From: Janthinobacterium rivuli
GTDB lineage: Bacteria; Pseudomonadota; Gammaproteobacteria; Burkholderiales; Burkholderiaceae_D
Assembly (NCBI RefSeq): GCF_029690045.1
Contig: NZ_CP121464.1
Coordinates: forward strand, 3,658,001-3,722,000
DNA: 64,000 bases
Direction of reading: 5' to 3'
A program made the translations under genes and the position numbers. The notes under the pieces were generated by a model, which saw nothing but the letters and a program-made list of their open reading frames with translations, made no database searches and had not been told where the DNA came from. This document shows positions 9,060-19,508 of the stretch, one piece after another. Every line of letters begins with the position of its first letter. Within the stretch, counting starts at the first letter, position 1.

Positions 9060-10058
9060 TTACAACTTCACCAGCTGCTTGCCGAAGTTGCGCCCTTTTA
9101 AGAGGCCGATGAAGGCCTCGGGCGCGCTGGCCAGGCCGTCGGCCACGGATTCGCGGAATTTCAGCTTGCCCGTCGCCACCAGCGTTCCCAGTTCCGTCAG
9201 TCCCTGCGGCCAGAATTCCGGCTGTTCCGAAACGATGAAGCCGCGCACGGTCAGGCGGTTGGTGAGGATCAGGCGCGCATTGTCGAGCGGCGTCGGTTCG
9301 CCGTTGTAGCCGGCGATCCAGCCGCACACGGCGATCCGGCCAAACGCGTTGGTGCGCGCCAGCGCCGCATCGAAGATGGCGCCGCCCACGTTTTCAAAGA
9401 TGGCGTCGATGCCGTCCGGCGTGGCCGCCGCCAGATCGGCCTCAAGATTGCCCGCCTTGTAATCGACGCAGGCGTCGAAACCCAGTTCGTTCACCACATA
9501 GGCGCACTTGTCCGCGCCGCCGGCGATGCCGACGACGCGGCAGCCTTTCAATTTCGCCAGCTGCCCCACCACGCTGCCCACGGCGCCGCTGGCAGCCGAC
9601 ACGACCACCGTTTCGCCCGCCTTCGGCGCCATGATCTGATTCAAACCATACCAGGCCGTCATGCCCGGCATGCCGACGGAACCCAGGTAAGCCGAAGCGG
9701 GAATCTGCGTCGTGTCGACCTTGCGCAGCATGGTGCCATCCGACACGGCCACTTCCGTCCAGCCCAGGGTTCCCACGACCGTGTCGCCTGCAGCGAACTT
9801 CGGATGCTTCGATTCCAGCACGACGCCCACCGTACCGCCGATCATGGTTTCATTCAAAGCCTGCGGCGCCGCATAGCTTTTATTGGCACTCATGCGCCCG
9901 CGCATGTAAGGATCGAGCGACAGGTACTGATTGCGTACCAGCAATTCACCATCCTTGATGGCGGGAAGGTCTTGATTTTCCAGGCGAAAATGTGCCGGGT
10001 TGACCTCCTCATTGGAGGCGGGCCGCGAGGCGAGGACGATGCGTTGGTAGGTGGTCAT
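9060..10058 (-). CDS. NADP-dependent MDR reductase (leukotriene B4 dehydrogenase-like)
   Basis: A 332-residue zinc-free medium-chain dehydrogenase/reductase of the YncB/CurA, prostaglandin-reductase type, which reduces conjugated double bonds of enones with NADPH. Visible are LSLDPYMRGRM near the N terminus, MTAWYGL, and the nucleotide-binding VSAASGAVGSVVGQLAKLKG (about 155-174). No catalytic zinc cysteines occur. AAGGAG lies just before the ATG. It runs in the same direction as the Dabb and thiolase genes upstream of it, but a repeat and an independent start separate them, so co-transcription is uncertain. Confidence 0.9.
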   Translation of the reverse strand: MTTYQRIVLASRPASNEEVNPAHFRLENQDLPAIKDGELLVRNQYLSLDPYMRGRMSANKSYAAPQALNETMIGGTVGVVLESKHPKFAAGDTVVGTLGWTEVAVSDGTMLRKVDTTQIPASAYLGSVGMPGMTAWYGLNQIMAPKAGETVVVSAASGAVGSVVGQLAKLKGCRVVGIAGGADKCAYVVNELGFDACVDYKAGNLEADLAAATPDGIDAIFENVGGAIFDAALARTNAFGRIAVCGWIAGYNGEPTPLDNARLILTNRLTVRGFIVSEQPEFWPQGLTELGTLVATGKLKFRESVADGLASAPEAFIGLLKGRNFGKQLVKL

Positions 10059-10095
10059 GGTGCTCCTTGACGATAGAGAAGATCAGCGGAAGGCT

Positions 10096-10161
10096 GGGGT
10101 CAGACCCGGCGGGGGAATGCGTCCCAATGGGACGCATTCCGATCGCGAAGCGACTGACCCC
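10096..10161. repeat. Nested inverted repeat (GGGGTCAG...CTGACCCC)
   Basis: Outer arms GGGGTCAG (10096-10103) and CTGACCCC (10154-10161) enclose a near-perfect inner palindrome with 13-bp arms, GGAATGCGTCCCA (10114-10126) and TGGGACGCATTCC (10128-10140). It lies in the 123-bp gap between two genes on the minus strand. The architecture suggests a mobile or dispersed intergenic repeat rather than a terminator, since no U tract follows. Only one copy is in this window. Confidence 0.65.
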
Positions 10162-10181
10162 GGGTGTCTGTTGCGTAACGA

Positions 10182-10484
10182 CTAAATCTCGTAATCCATG
10201 CACTGCCGCGCTTCCCGCACGGCCCCAAAAAACGGCTTGATTTTCACGTGCTCGGGATGGTTCTGGTAGGCGTCGAGCGCTTCGCGGCTGGCGAATTCGC
10301 TGTACAGGACAATGTCGTAGGTCGCTTCCAGGCCCGGCTGGGCCACAGCGGCTTCGAATTTCAAGATGCCGGGCACCAGGTCGGAACAGGAATCGAGCAG
10401 GGCCTTGAGCTTCAACGCATTCGTGGCGCGGTCGGCGCCTTCGGCGTGGTCTAACAGTTTCCAGAAAACGATGTGCTTGATCAT
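10182..10484 (-). CDS. Dabb-family (stress-responsive alpha/beta barrel) protein
   Basis: A 100-residue protein of the Dabb family, small dimeric ferredoxin-like barrels. It shows the N-terminal MIKHIVFWKL strand, LVPGILKFEAA, the YDIVLYSEFASREALDAYQNHP core and a short C-terminal strand. Known members range from plant stress proteins to aromatic polyketide cyclases, so the role here is unknown. No clear ribosome site precedes the ATG. Confidence 0.85.
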   Translation of the reverse strand: MIKHIVFWKLLDHAEGADRATNALKLKALLDSCSDLVPGILKFEAAVAQPGLEATYDIVLYSEFASREALDAYQNHPEHVKIKPFFGAVREARQCMDYEI

Positions 10485-10557
10485 GGTGGCAGGCTGCTTG
10501 TTTATTAATGAAGCATTACTGTACCCGCTATCGGCGCGTCTTGCAGGAAGCAGGCGC

Positions 10558-10589
10558 GCAAAACAAACGGGCAGCCTCGAAGGCCGCCC
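10558..10589 (-). terminator. Intrinsic terminator of the thiolase gene
   Basis: Read on the minus strand, GGGC-GGCCT and AGGC-TGCCC arms (10569-10589, one mismatch, TCG loop) are followed by the T-rich GTTTGTTTTG. It sits 22 bp after the thiolase stop codon. Confidence 0.7.
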
Positions 10590-10610
10590 GCAGACTGGGT
10601 TTAATTTACA

Positions 10611-11789
10611 TCACAGTACTTCGAACAGCCCGGCCGCGCCCTGCCCGCCGCCGATGCACATGGTCACGACCACGTATTTGACGCCGCGGCGCTTGCCTTC
10701 GATCAAGGCGTGGCCCGTCAGGCGGGCGCCCGACACGCCGTACGGGTGGCCGACGGCAATCGCGCCGCCGTTCACGTTCAGGCGGTCCATGGGGATGCCC
10801 AGGGTGTCGGCGCAATACAGCACTTGCACGGCGAACGCTTCATTGAGTTCCCACAGACCGATGTCGGCGACAGTCAAGCCCGCTTTTTTCAGCAGTTTCG
10901 GGATGGCAAACACGGGGCCGATACCCATTTCATCGGGTTCGCAGCCGGCCACGGCAAAGCCGCGGAAGACGCCCAGCGGTTGTAGACCTTTCGCTTCGGC
11001 CACTTTCGCATTCATGACGATGGCCATCGAAGCGCCATCGGAAAACTGGCTGGCGTTGCCGGCGCTGATGACGCCGCCAGGAATGGCCGGGCGGATCTTC
11101 GCCACGCCGTCATACGTCGTGTCGGCGCGGATGCCTTCATCGGCGGAAATCGTCACTTCGCGCGAGACCAGCATGCCGCTGGCCTTGTCGGCCACGCCCA
11201 TGATGGTGGTCATCGGCACGATTTCCGCGTCGAACAGGCCGGCGGCCAGGGCGCTTGCTGCGCGCTGCTGGCTTTGCGCGCCGTAGGCATCCTGGCGCTC
11301 GCGCGAAATCTGGTAGCGCTTGGCCACGGTTTCGGCCGTCTGCAGCATGGGCCAGTACACTTCCGGCTTGTGCTGCTGCAACCAGACGTCGCGGTACATA
11401 TGCGTATTCATTTCGTTTTGCACGCAGGAAATCGATTCCACGCCCCCGGCCGCATAGATATCGCCTTCGCCGGCGATGATGCGCTGCGCCGCCAGGGCGA
11501 TGGCCTGCAAGCCCGAGGAACAGAAACGGTTAACGGTCATGCCAGCCGTCGTGACGGGGCAGCCGCCGCGCAGCGCCACCTGGCGCGCGATGTTGCCGCC
11601 CGTGGCGCCTTCGGGAAAGGCGCAGCCGACCAGCACGTCTTCCACTTCTTCCGCCTCGATGCGCGCGCGCTCGACGGCGGCCGCCAGCACATGGCCGCCC
11701 AGGGTGGCGCCATGCGTCATGTTGAACGCGCCCTTCCAGGACTTGGCCAAGCCCGTGCGGGCGGTCGATACGATGACGGCTTCATTCAT
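10611..11789 (-). CDS. Acetyl-CoA C-acyltransferase (thiolase)
   Basis: A 392-residue thiolase that splits 3-ketoacyl-CoA, or condenses acetyl-CoA, with the full catalytic set: nucleophilic Cys90 in RFCSSGLQ, His348 in [10 protein letters not shown] and Cys378 in [10 protein letters not shown]. The ATG at 11789 follows GGAGACACAGC. Together with the FadJ-like gene and acyl-CoA ligase in this window it points to beta-oxidation, and all three promoters share an ACG-N2-CGT palindrome. Its exact chain-length preference is unknown. Confidence 0.93.
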   Translation of the reverse strand: MNEAVIVSTARTGLAKSWKGAFNMTHGATLGGHVLAAAVERARIEAEEVEDVLVGCAFPEGATGGNIARQVALRGGCPVTTAGMTVNRFCSSGLQAIALAAQRIIAGEGDIYAAGGVESISCVQNEMNTHMYRDVWLQQHKPEVYWPMLQTAETVAKRYQISRERQDAYGAQSQQRAASALAAGLFDAEIVPMTTIMGVADKASGMLVSREVTISADEGIRADTTYDGVAKIRPAIPGGVISAGNASQFSDGASMAIVMNAKVAEAKGLQPLGVFRGFAVAGCEPDEMGIGPVFAIPKLLKKAGLTVADIGLWELNEAFAVQVLYCADTLGIPMDRLNVNGGAIAVGHPYGVSGARLTGHALIEGKRRGVKYVVVTMCIGGGQGAAGLFEVL

Positions 11790-11837
11790 GCTGTGTCTCC
11801 TTGTGGGGATATTATGGGGTGAGGTATCTGCGGAATG

Positions 11838-11863
11838 AGAATAGCACATTTAAGTACGGTCGT
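11838..11863 (-). promoter_or_regulatory. Thiolase promoter with ACG-N2-CGT operator
   Basis: Operator-like ACGGTCGT occupies 11856-11863. A minus-strand -10 candidate TATTCT lies at 11838-11843, its centre 19 bp from the operator centre, so the operator covers the -35 position. The same motif with the same spacing occurs before the FadJ-like gene at 19055-19080. Confidence 0.55.
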
Positions 11864-12017
11864 TCGCAAAGTTCGGGGCAACATCGATTTGTAAGCTTGG
11901 TGTAAGTTTCAAGCAAGCATGACGTAAGGTTCGGAGAACACACTCGCCTCCAGCTGTTGCAAGAATGGTCAAAAAGACCGCGGCACCAGTTCACTATAAA
12001 ACATAGGGAGACAAACC

Positions 12018-13718
12018 ATGGCATCACCATCCGGCCCGGCCGACGTACGGAAATTTTCCACCAAAGGCACACCTATCACGCCCGAGGAACGCAAGGTCAT
12101 CTTTGCATCATCCTTGGGCACCGTCTTTGAATGGTACGATTTTTACCTGTACGGTTCGCTCGCTTCCATCATCGCCAAGCAATTCTTCATCGGCGACCCT
12201 ACCACCACCTTCATTTTCGCGCTGCTGGCGTTTGCCGCCGGCTTCATCGTGCGTCCGTTCGGCGCGCTGGTCTTCGGCCGCCTGGGCGACATGATCGGCC
12301 GCAAGTACACCTTCCTGATCACCATTCTGATCATGGGCGGCTCCACCTTCATCGTCGGCCTGCTGCCGGGCCACGCCTCCATCGGCATCGCCGCACCGAT
12401 CATCCTCGTCATCCTGCGCATCCTGCAAGGCCTGGCGCTGGGCGGCGAGTACGGCGGCGCAGCCACCTATGTGGCCGAGCACGCGCCTGAAGGCAAGCGC
12501 GGCGCATTCACGGCGTGGATACAAACGACGGCAACCCTGGGCTTCTTCCTGTCGCTGATGGTCATCCTGGGCACCCGCCTGGCGACCGGCGAGAAGGATT
12601 TCGAGGCATGGGGCTGGCGCATTCCCTTCCTCGTCTCCGTCATCCTGCTGGGTATTTCCGTGTGGATCCGTCTGGCCATGAATGAATCGCCGGCGTTTTC
12701 CAAGATGAAAGCCGAGGGCAAGACCTCGAAAGCGCCGCTGACGGAAGCGTTCGGCCAATGGAAAAACCTGAAGATCGTCATCCTGGCCCTGATCGGCCTG
12801 ACCGCCGGCCAGGCAGTCGTCTGGTACACGGGCCAGTTCTACGCCCTGTTCTTCATGATACAGACCCTGAAAGTGGACCTGGCAACGGCCAATGTGCTCG
12901 TCGCCATCGCCCTGCTGCTGGCCACGCCGTTCTTCCTGTTCTTCGGCAGCCTGTCCGACCGCATCGGCCGCAAGTACATCATCCTTGGCGGCTGCCTGAT
13001 CGCCGCCGCCACCTACTTCCCGATCTTCAACGGCCTGACCCACTTCGCCAACCCGCAGCTGGAAGCGGCTCTGAAGAACTCGCCAGTAGTGGTGGTCGCC
13101 GATCCTGCTTCCTGCCACTTCCAGTTCAACATGACGGGCACGAAGAAATTCCCGTCGTCGTGCGACATCGCCACGGGCTTCCTGTCGAACAGCTCGGTGA
13201 ACTACACGAAGGAAGACGCGCCAGCCGGCAGCATCGCCAAGGTACGCATCGGTACGAAGGAATTCACGTCGTTTAACGCCGTCATGACGGCCGATGGTCT
13301 GAACTTCGATGCGGAAAGCAAGGCCCACGAAGTGGCGCTGAAGAAAGAACTGGGCGCCGGCATCAAGGAAGCGGGCTACCCTGCGAAAGCCGATCCGGAC
13401 CAGATCAACAAGCCGATGGTCGTCTTGCTGCTGTTCATCCTGGTGCTGTACGTAACCATGGTGTATGGCCCGATCGCCGCCATGCTGGTGGAAATGTTCC
13501 CGACGCGTATACGCTACACCTCGATGTCCCTGCCCTACCATATCGGTAACGGCTGGTTCGGCGGCTTGCTGCCGACCACGGCCTTCGCGCTGGTGGCCTT
13601 CAAGGGCGATATCTATTATGGCCTGTGGTATCCGATCGTCGTCGCCCTGGCGACTGTCGTGATTGGCACCCTGTTCGTCAAGGAAACGAAGGATAACAAT
13701 ATCTACGCTGACGATTAA
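12018..13718 (+). CDS. MFS transporter, metabolite:H+ symporter (MHS) type
   Basis: A 566-residue inner-membrane transporter of the ProP/KgtP/ShiA type. It opens with the subfamily sequence SLGTVFEWYDFYLYGSLAS, has the loop motif GRLGDMIGRKYTF between helices 2 and 3, and GGEYGGAATYVAEHAP. It is longer than the usual 430-450 residues because roughly 115 polar residues (about 345-465), containing Cys366 and Cys382, interrupt the later helices and probably face the periplasm. Substrate is unknown, probably an organic acid. The start follows GGGAGACAAACC. It is divergent from the thiolase and shares its 228-bp upstream region. Confidence 0.88.
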   Translation: MASPSGPADVRKFSTKGTPITPEERKVIFASSLGTVFEWYDFYLYGSLASIIAKQFFIGDPTTTFIFALLAFAAGFIVRPFGALVFGRLGDMIGRKYTFLITILIMGGSTFIVGLLPGHASIGIAAPIILVILRILQGLALGGEYGGAATYVAEHAPEGKRGAFTAWIQTTATLGFFLSLMVILGTRLATGEKDFEAWGWRIPFLVSVILLGISVWIRLAMNESPAFSKMKAEGKTSKAPLTEAFGQWKNLKIVILALIGLTAGQAVVWYTGQFYALFFMIQTLKVDLATANVLVAIALLLATPFFLFFGSLSDRIGRKYIILGGCLIAAATYFPIFNGLTHFANPQLEAALKNSPVVVVADPASCHFQFNMTGTKKFPSSCDIATGFLSNSSVNYTKEDAPAGSIAKVRIGTKEFTSFNAVMTADGLNFDAESKAHEVALKKELGAGIKEAGYPAKADPDQINKPMVVLLLFILVLYVTMVYGPIAAMLVEMFPTRIRYTSMSLPYHIGNGWFGGLLPTTAFALVAFKGDIYYGLWYPIVVALATVVIGTLFVKETKDNNIYADD

Positions 13719-13761
13719 TCTGAAGCAAGCCCCGGTCGCAAGGCCGGGGTCCGCAATGCAA

Positions 13762-13793
13762 AACGCCGCTGACTGGTCAGCGGCGTTTTTTTT
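13762..13793 (+). terminator. Strong intrinsic terminator after the MHS transporter
   Basis: AACGCCGCTGAC (13762-13773) and GTCAGCGGCGTT (13776-13787) form a 12-bp perfect stem followed by eight T. On the minus strand a shorter T run follows, so it may also stop the convergent lipoprotein gene. Confidence 0.9.
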
Positions 13794-13813
13794 GTGGCGT
13801 CTGCGCGGCGAAC

Positions 13814-14017
13814 TTATTTGTCGCTCTTGCTCTTTTTCACCTGGTCGCGCTGCTGCACGTATTCCTGGTAGCTGGTCTGGTTGCGCTTGCGGCAGGCGTT
13901 GCGGTCGTCGAAATTATTGAGGCTGTTGCAGTACTCGCCGATCTTGTCCCGGTTAGCGTCATACAGTACTTCGCAGCCGGTGATGGCCAGCAAGAAGGGA
14001 ATGATCAGATATTTCAT
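13814..14017 (-). CDS. Small predicted lipoprotein
   Basis: A 67-residue protein starting MKYLIIPFLLAITGC, a signal peptide with lipobox ITGC. The mature part is short, charged and carries two further cysteines (YCNSLNNFDDRNACRKR) that could form a disulfide, then a lysine-rich tail. No function is recognised. Upstream in-frame codons are ignored because the lipoprotein signal begins at this ATG. Confidence 0.75.
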   Translation of the reverse strand: MKYLIIPFLLAITGCEVLYDANRDKIGEYCNSLNNFDDRNACRKRNQTSYQEYVQQRDQVKKSKSDK

Positions 14018-14130
14018 TGCTACTCTCATGGATAGGGACGGGATTGCGCGAAAAAACACCAGATTGCCCACTGGATAAGCGGGCTGCTTTATCTTAACGC
14101 GATCTTGACGAAAAGTACAAGCGCTCGGTA

Positions 14131-15072
14131 TTACTTATTGGAAAGGATACCCGGCGCAAGGACCTGATCGGCGCCGGCCTCCTCGTTCAACAGCGGATTG
14201 CCGGCCGCAAACGCCGCCAGGTGCTCAAGCAGCACGCGCACACGGGCCGGCAGGTAGCGCCGCTGCGTCCACACGGCATACACGTGGCGCGGCTGCGGCA
14301 TCCAGTCGGGCAAGACGCGCACGAGGCTGCCACTGGCCACTTCGTCGCGGCATTGCAGAAGCGGGCACAGCAAGATGCCGATGCCCGCGTCGGCCATTTC
14401 CACGGCCAGGCGCATTTCATTGACGCGCAGGCGCGCCTGCGGTTCGATCACCAGCTCGGCGCCGTCACCGGGCCGCCGCAAGCGCCAGCTGCGCAGCGGC
14501 TCGGCCACGATCAGCTCGTGCTTTTCCAGTTCCTGCAAGTCGCGCGGCACGCCGGCGCGCGCCAGGTAGGCTGGCGCGGCCACCATCACCAGCGAAGCGC
14601 TGCCCAGCCGGCGCTGCATCAGCGAGGAGTCGTCGAGCGCGCCCACGCGGATGGCCAGGTCGGCGCCGCTGCCCACCAGGTCTTGCAGCAGGTTCGACAG
14701 TTCCAATTCCAGGCGGATGTCCGGATACTTCTGCATGAAGCTGACCCACGCCGGCGTCAGCAAGCCGCTGGCGAAGTTGACCGGCGCCAGCACGCGGATG
14801 CTGCCCGAGACGGCAGACAGGCTGGCGTCGAGCTGCTGCGTCGCCTGCCGCAGGGCGTGCACGAGGGGACGGCACTGCTCGTAGTATTGCCAGCCTTCCG
14901 CCGTTGGCTGCAGGCGGCGCGCGCTGCGGTTGAGCAAGCGGTAGCCGAGCTGGCTTTCCAGCTTTTGCAGCCGGCGCGTGACGGTCGCGGCGGGCAAGCT
15001 TTCCTTGACGGCCGCTGCATGCAGGCTGCCCGCCTCCACAATGGCGACAAATAAGGCTAAATCGTCAAGCAT
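14131..15072 (-). CDS. LysR-family transcriptional regulator
   Basis: A 313-residue LysR regulator: N-terminal winged HTH (LALFVAIVEAGSLHAAAVKE, then TVTRRLQKLESQLGYRLLNR) and a periplasmic-binding-like effector domain (SGSIRVLAPVNFASGLLTPAW; LELELSNLLQDLVGSGADLAIRVG). It belongs to the large group of single-cell aromatic or stress LysR proteins whose targets are adjacent divergent genes. The divergent gene at 15169 encodes a DUF2798 membrane protein, the most likely target. Confidence 0.92.
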   Translation of the reverse strand: MLDDLALFVAIVEAGSLHAAAVKESLPAATVTRRLQKLESQLGYRLLNRSARRLQPTAEGWQYYEQCRPLVHALRQATQQLDASLSAVSGSIRVLAPVNFASGLLTPAWVSFMQKYPDIRLELELSNLLQDLVGSGADLAIRVGALDDSSLMQRRLGSASLVMVAAPAYLARAGVPRDLQELEKHELIVAEPLRSWRLRRPGDGAELVIEPQARLRVNEMRLAVEMADAGIGILLCPLLQCRDEVASGSLVRVLPDWMPQPRHVYAVWTQRRYLPARVRVLLEHLAAFAAGNPLLNEEAGADQVLAPGILSNK

Positions 15073-15089
15073 GATTGCATTTTCGGAAT

Positions 15090-15119
15090 TTGAAATTAAA
15101 AATATGGCTCTAGTATAGA
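15090..15119 (+). promoter_or_regulatory. Putative promoter of the DUF2798 gene
   Basis: TTGAAA (15090-15095) and TATAGA (15114-15119) are separated by 18 bp in the AT-rich LysR/DUF2798 intergenic region, about 50 bp before the DUF2798 start. Confidence 0.5.
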
Positions 15120-15168
15120 TTGCTGCAAGTCGTTACGCTGGCGTATCTTTACACTTTGAAAGTGCACC

Positions 15169-15408
15169 ATGTCCGACGCCCTGCGCCTGCGCTGCGTATT
15201 TGCCTTCCTGATGTCGCTGCTCATGACCCTGCTGATGAGCGCCTGGGTCACCTGGCTCAATATCGGCCTGCAAGCAGACTTCCTGCCCCGCTGGCGCCAT
15301 GCCTTCTTTGCCGCCTGGCCCGTGGCCTTTTGCGCCGTGATGCTGTTCGCGCCCCGCGTGCAACTGTTCAGCCGCAGTATCGTGGCACGGCTCGCCAGCC
15401 GCCCTTAA
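15169..15408 (+). CDS. DUF2798-family small membrane protein
   Basis: A 79-residue protein with two hydrophobic helices (about 10-32 and 45-63) joined by a short loop containing FLPRWRHAFFAAWPVAF, the hallmark of DUF2798. Members are often found next to LysR or MarR regulators; their function is unknown. It is divergent from the LysR gene here and has its own promoter-like sequence. Confidence 0.82.
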   Translation: MSDALRLRCVFAFLMSLLMTLLMSAWVTWLNIGLQADFLPRWRHAFFAAWPVAFCAVMLFAPRVQLFSRSIVARLASRP

Positions 15409-15509
15409 CCGGCAGTCGGCCAGCAACAGTATCACTCGGTCACTTCCGCCCACGGCCGCCCTGATCCGGGCTATGCTATGGCCGTCCTTGTTTTTATAGC
15501 GGAGTACCC

Positions 15510-15908
15510 ATGCTCGATCACGTTTCCCTCACCGTCAGCGACCTGGAACGCGCCGAGCGCTTCTACGACGCCATCTTCGCCGCGCTAGGCGTGCCCAAGG
15601 TGGGCAGCGACCATGCCGATGCATGGATAGGCTATGGCGAGCGCAGCGATGCGCAGCATCCCGGGCGCAGCTATTTTTCCGTGCGCCTCGGCCCCACGCC
15701 CGACGACGCGCCGCGCCGCCATTGCTGCTTCAAGGCGCCCTCGCGCGCCGCCGTGGAAGCGTTCTGGCATGCGGGGCTGGCGCATGGCGGCATCGACCTG
15801 GGCGCGCCCGGCTTGCGCCACTATCACGCCAGCTATTACGCGGCCTTTTTGTTCGATCCGGACGGCAACCGCATCGAAGCCGTCTGCCATCGCGCCGACG
15901 CCGGCTGA
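15510..15908 (+). CDS. VOC-family (glyoxalase/dioxygenase fold) protein
   Basis: A 132-residue vicinal-oxygen-chelate protein: MLDHVSLTVSDLERAERFYD at the start (metal-ligand histidine His4), a central YFSVRLGPTP strand, and a C-terminal YYAAFLFDPDGNRIEAVCH carrying the second-module ligand Glu. Such proteins include glyoxalases, fosfomycin-resistance enzymes and extradiol dioxygenases; specificity is not predictable. It stands alone, 108 bp before the next gene. Confidence 0.88.
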   Translation: MLDHVSLTVSDLERAERFYDAIFAALGVPKVGSDHADAWIGYGERSDAQHPGRSYFSVRLGPTPDDAPRRHCCFKAPSRAAVEAFWHAGLAHGGIDLGAPGLRHYHASYYAAFLFDPDGNRIEAVCHRADAG

Positions 15909-16015
15909 CAGGACGGGAAATACGCCTCTGTTCGGCATTTCCACTTCGGCACGATTTGCCTATAATGGCTGGCAAGCCATACCCGTCCCCGGTCCGTGCA
16001 CCAAGAAGGAGATTC

Positions 16016-16864
16016 ATGCATCATCTATTCGTCGGCCGCCCCGCGCGCACCAAGCTCCTCTCCAGCGCCGGCTTGCTGCTGGCAGGCTGTTTTTCCGGCT
16101 GCTCCCTGTTGCCATCGGCCCCGGTCATGCCCGGCGTGCCGGCCACGGCCGCCCTGCCCGACGCCAGCATCGCCTACACCCTGAGCGGCCAGGGCGGCTT
16201 GCCCGTCGTGTTCCAGTCGGCCATGGGCGACGGCAAGGATGTGTGGGCCAAGGTGGTGCCCGAAGTGGCCAAGCAGCACCGGGTGCTCGTGTACGACCGT
16301 CCCGGCTACGGCGACAGCAAAAAAACCACCACGCCGCGCGATCCGTGCACCATTGCCGCCCAACAGCGCGCCCTGCTGGCGCAAGCGGGCCTGAAACCGC
16401 CATACGTGCTGGTCGGCCATGGTTTGGGCGGGCTGTACCAGTATGTATATGCCAGGCTGTACCCGCAGGACGTGGCCGGCCTGGTCTTGCTCGATCCCAC
16501 GCATCCGCAGCAATGGAACCGCCTGCAGACGGACGCGTCCGCCTACGCCATGCTCGTCAAAACGCGGCGCAAACTCATGTTCAACAGTACGGAATCGGCC
16601 GAATTCGATGCCCAGACGCAGTGCCTGCAACACGTCGACATGAGCAGCCCGCTGCGCGTGCCCGCCATGCTGCTGGTACGCGACAAGTTCGGCATCGAGG
16701 AAATGGGTTCGTTCGAGAACGTGGTGCGGGCCCAGGAAAAGGATTGGCAGCGCCTGTCCGGCGCGCCAGCCATCGAGCGCATCACGGGCGCCGGCTACTA
16801 CATCCAGAAAGACAACCCCGTCATCGTCAACGAGGCGGTCAAGATGGTGGCGAAGAAGAAATAA
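16016..16864 (+). CDS. Alpha/beta-hydrolase-fold lipoprotein lacking the serine nucleophile
   Basis: A 282-residue protein with a lipoprotein-like signal (SSAGLLLAGC, then FSGCSLLPSAP) and an alpha/beta-hydrolase fold: VVFQSAMGDGKDVWAKV, YDRPGYGDS, and YVLVGHGLGGLYQYVYARLYP. At the nucleophile elbow the usual G-x-S-x-G reads G-H-G-L-G, with Gly136 in place of serine (codon GGT). The fold is therefore clear but classical hydrolysis is doubtful. The ATG at 16016 follows AAGGAG. It may be a binding protein or use another nucleophile. Confidence 0.8.
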   Translation: MHHLFVGRPARTKLLSSAGLLLAGCFSGCSLLPSAPVMPGVPATAALPDASIAYTLSGQGGLPVVFQSAMGDGKDVWAKVVPEVAKQHRVLVYDRPGYGDSKKTTTPRDPCTIAAQQRALLAQAGLKPPYVLVGHGLGGLYQYVYARLYPQDVAGLVLLDPTHPQQWNRLQTDASAYAMLVKTRRKLMFNSTESAEFDAQTQCLQHVDMSSPLRVPAMLLVRDKFGIEEMGSFENVVRAQEKDWQRLSGAPAIERITGAGYYIQKDNPVIVNEAVKMVAKKK

Positions 16865-16890
16865 AAAAAGGGCAGAGAAATCTGCCCTTT
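16862..16890 (-). terminator. Intrinsic terminator shared by convergent genes
   Basis: AAAGGGCAGA (16867-16876) and TCTGCCCTTT (16881-16890) enclose a GAAA loop. On the minus strand seven T follow, making a good terminator for the FadJ-like gene; on the plus strand the run is only three T. Confidence 0.85.
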
Positions 16891-16909
16891 GTCATTCAAC
16901 AACCCAACA

Positions 16910-18997
<2,088 letters not shown>

Positions 18998-19054
18998 GTC
19001 TCTTCCTTATTGATTTTTGCTCAGCGATGAGGTGGTTGCAAGGGATGAAGCTTC

Positions 19055-19080
19055 ACTATACCGCATAAAAGAACGCTCGT
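19055..19080 (-). promoter_or_regulatory. FadJ-like gene promoter with ACG-N2-CGT operator
   Basis: Minus-strand -10 TATAGT lies at 19055-19060 and the palindrome ACGCTCGT at 19073-19080, centre to centre 19 bp, so a bound repressor would block the -35 contact. It matches the layout at the thiolase promoter. Confidence 0.55.
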
Positions 19081-19348
19081 ATTATTTTTGTCGTGGCGCG
19101 TCCGGCGCCAGCATGCTACGCCATGGTACAACATCGTTTGCGGAAAGATTCTGCTGCAAGCGGCAAGCGTCTGTAGAAGCTATCACTTGGATATTCATTT
19201 AAATAATAAAAGCACAATAATAATAACGTCGTTTTATTATGTGAAAGAAGGGGCTTGTTATATGTGGACAGGGGCCAATTACGACAGTTTTGACATTATT
19301 TATTCCCGCCCCTTGTTTTTCGCCAGACGCTGGGGAATAATAAAATTA

Positions 19349-19362
19349 TTGATTCAAATCAA
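19349..19362 (+). promoter_or_regulatory. FNR/Anr-type box upstream of the chemosensory operon
   Basis: TTGATTCAAATCAA matches the TTGAT-N4-ATCAA consensus of FNR/Anr/Fnr-like oxygen regulators at every defined base. Candidate -10 sequences TACTAT (19379-19384) or TATAGG (19382-19387) follow; they would place the box centre about 35-39 bp upstream of the start, near the class II activator position of -41.5. The first gene of the operon begins at 19578, leaving a leader near 190 nt. Confidence 0.6.
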
Positions 19363-19474
19363 TACTCTACAATTCAATTACTATAGGCAATTCGTATGGC
19401 GAACATCGGCGGACGTTCATCGCGCACATTCTCACCGATTATCACCGGATGCCGGCTGATGCAATAACACCGCT

Positions 19475-19508
19475 GCCTTAATCCTTGCCTTAATCCTTGT
19501 CTTAAACC
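19475..19508 (+). repeat. 12-bp imperfect tandem repeat in the chemoreceptor leader
   Basis: GCCTTAATCCTT occurs twice in tandem (19475-19486, 19487-19498), followed by a degraded third partial copy (GTCTTAAACC, 19499-19508). It lies about 70 bp before the receptor start, in the presumed untranslated leader. Confidence 0.6.

Noticed and set aside
19017..19202. Small open frames in the 580-bp AT-rich gap.
   Set aside because: No ribosome sites and no protein-like composition; the sequence is better explained as regulatory DNA.
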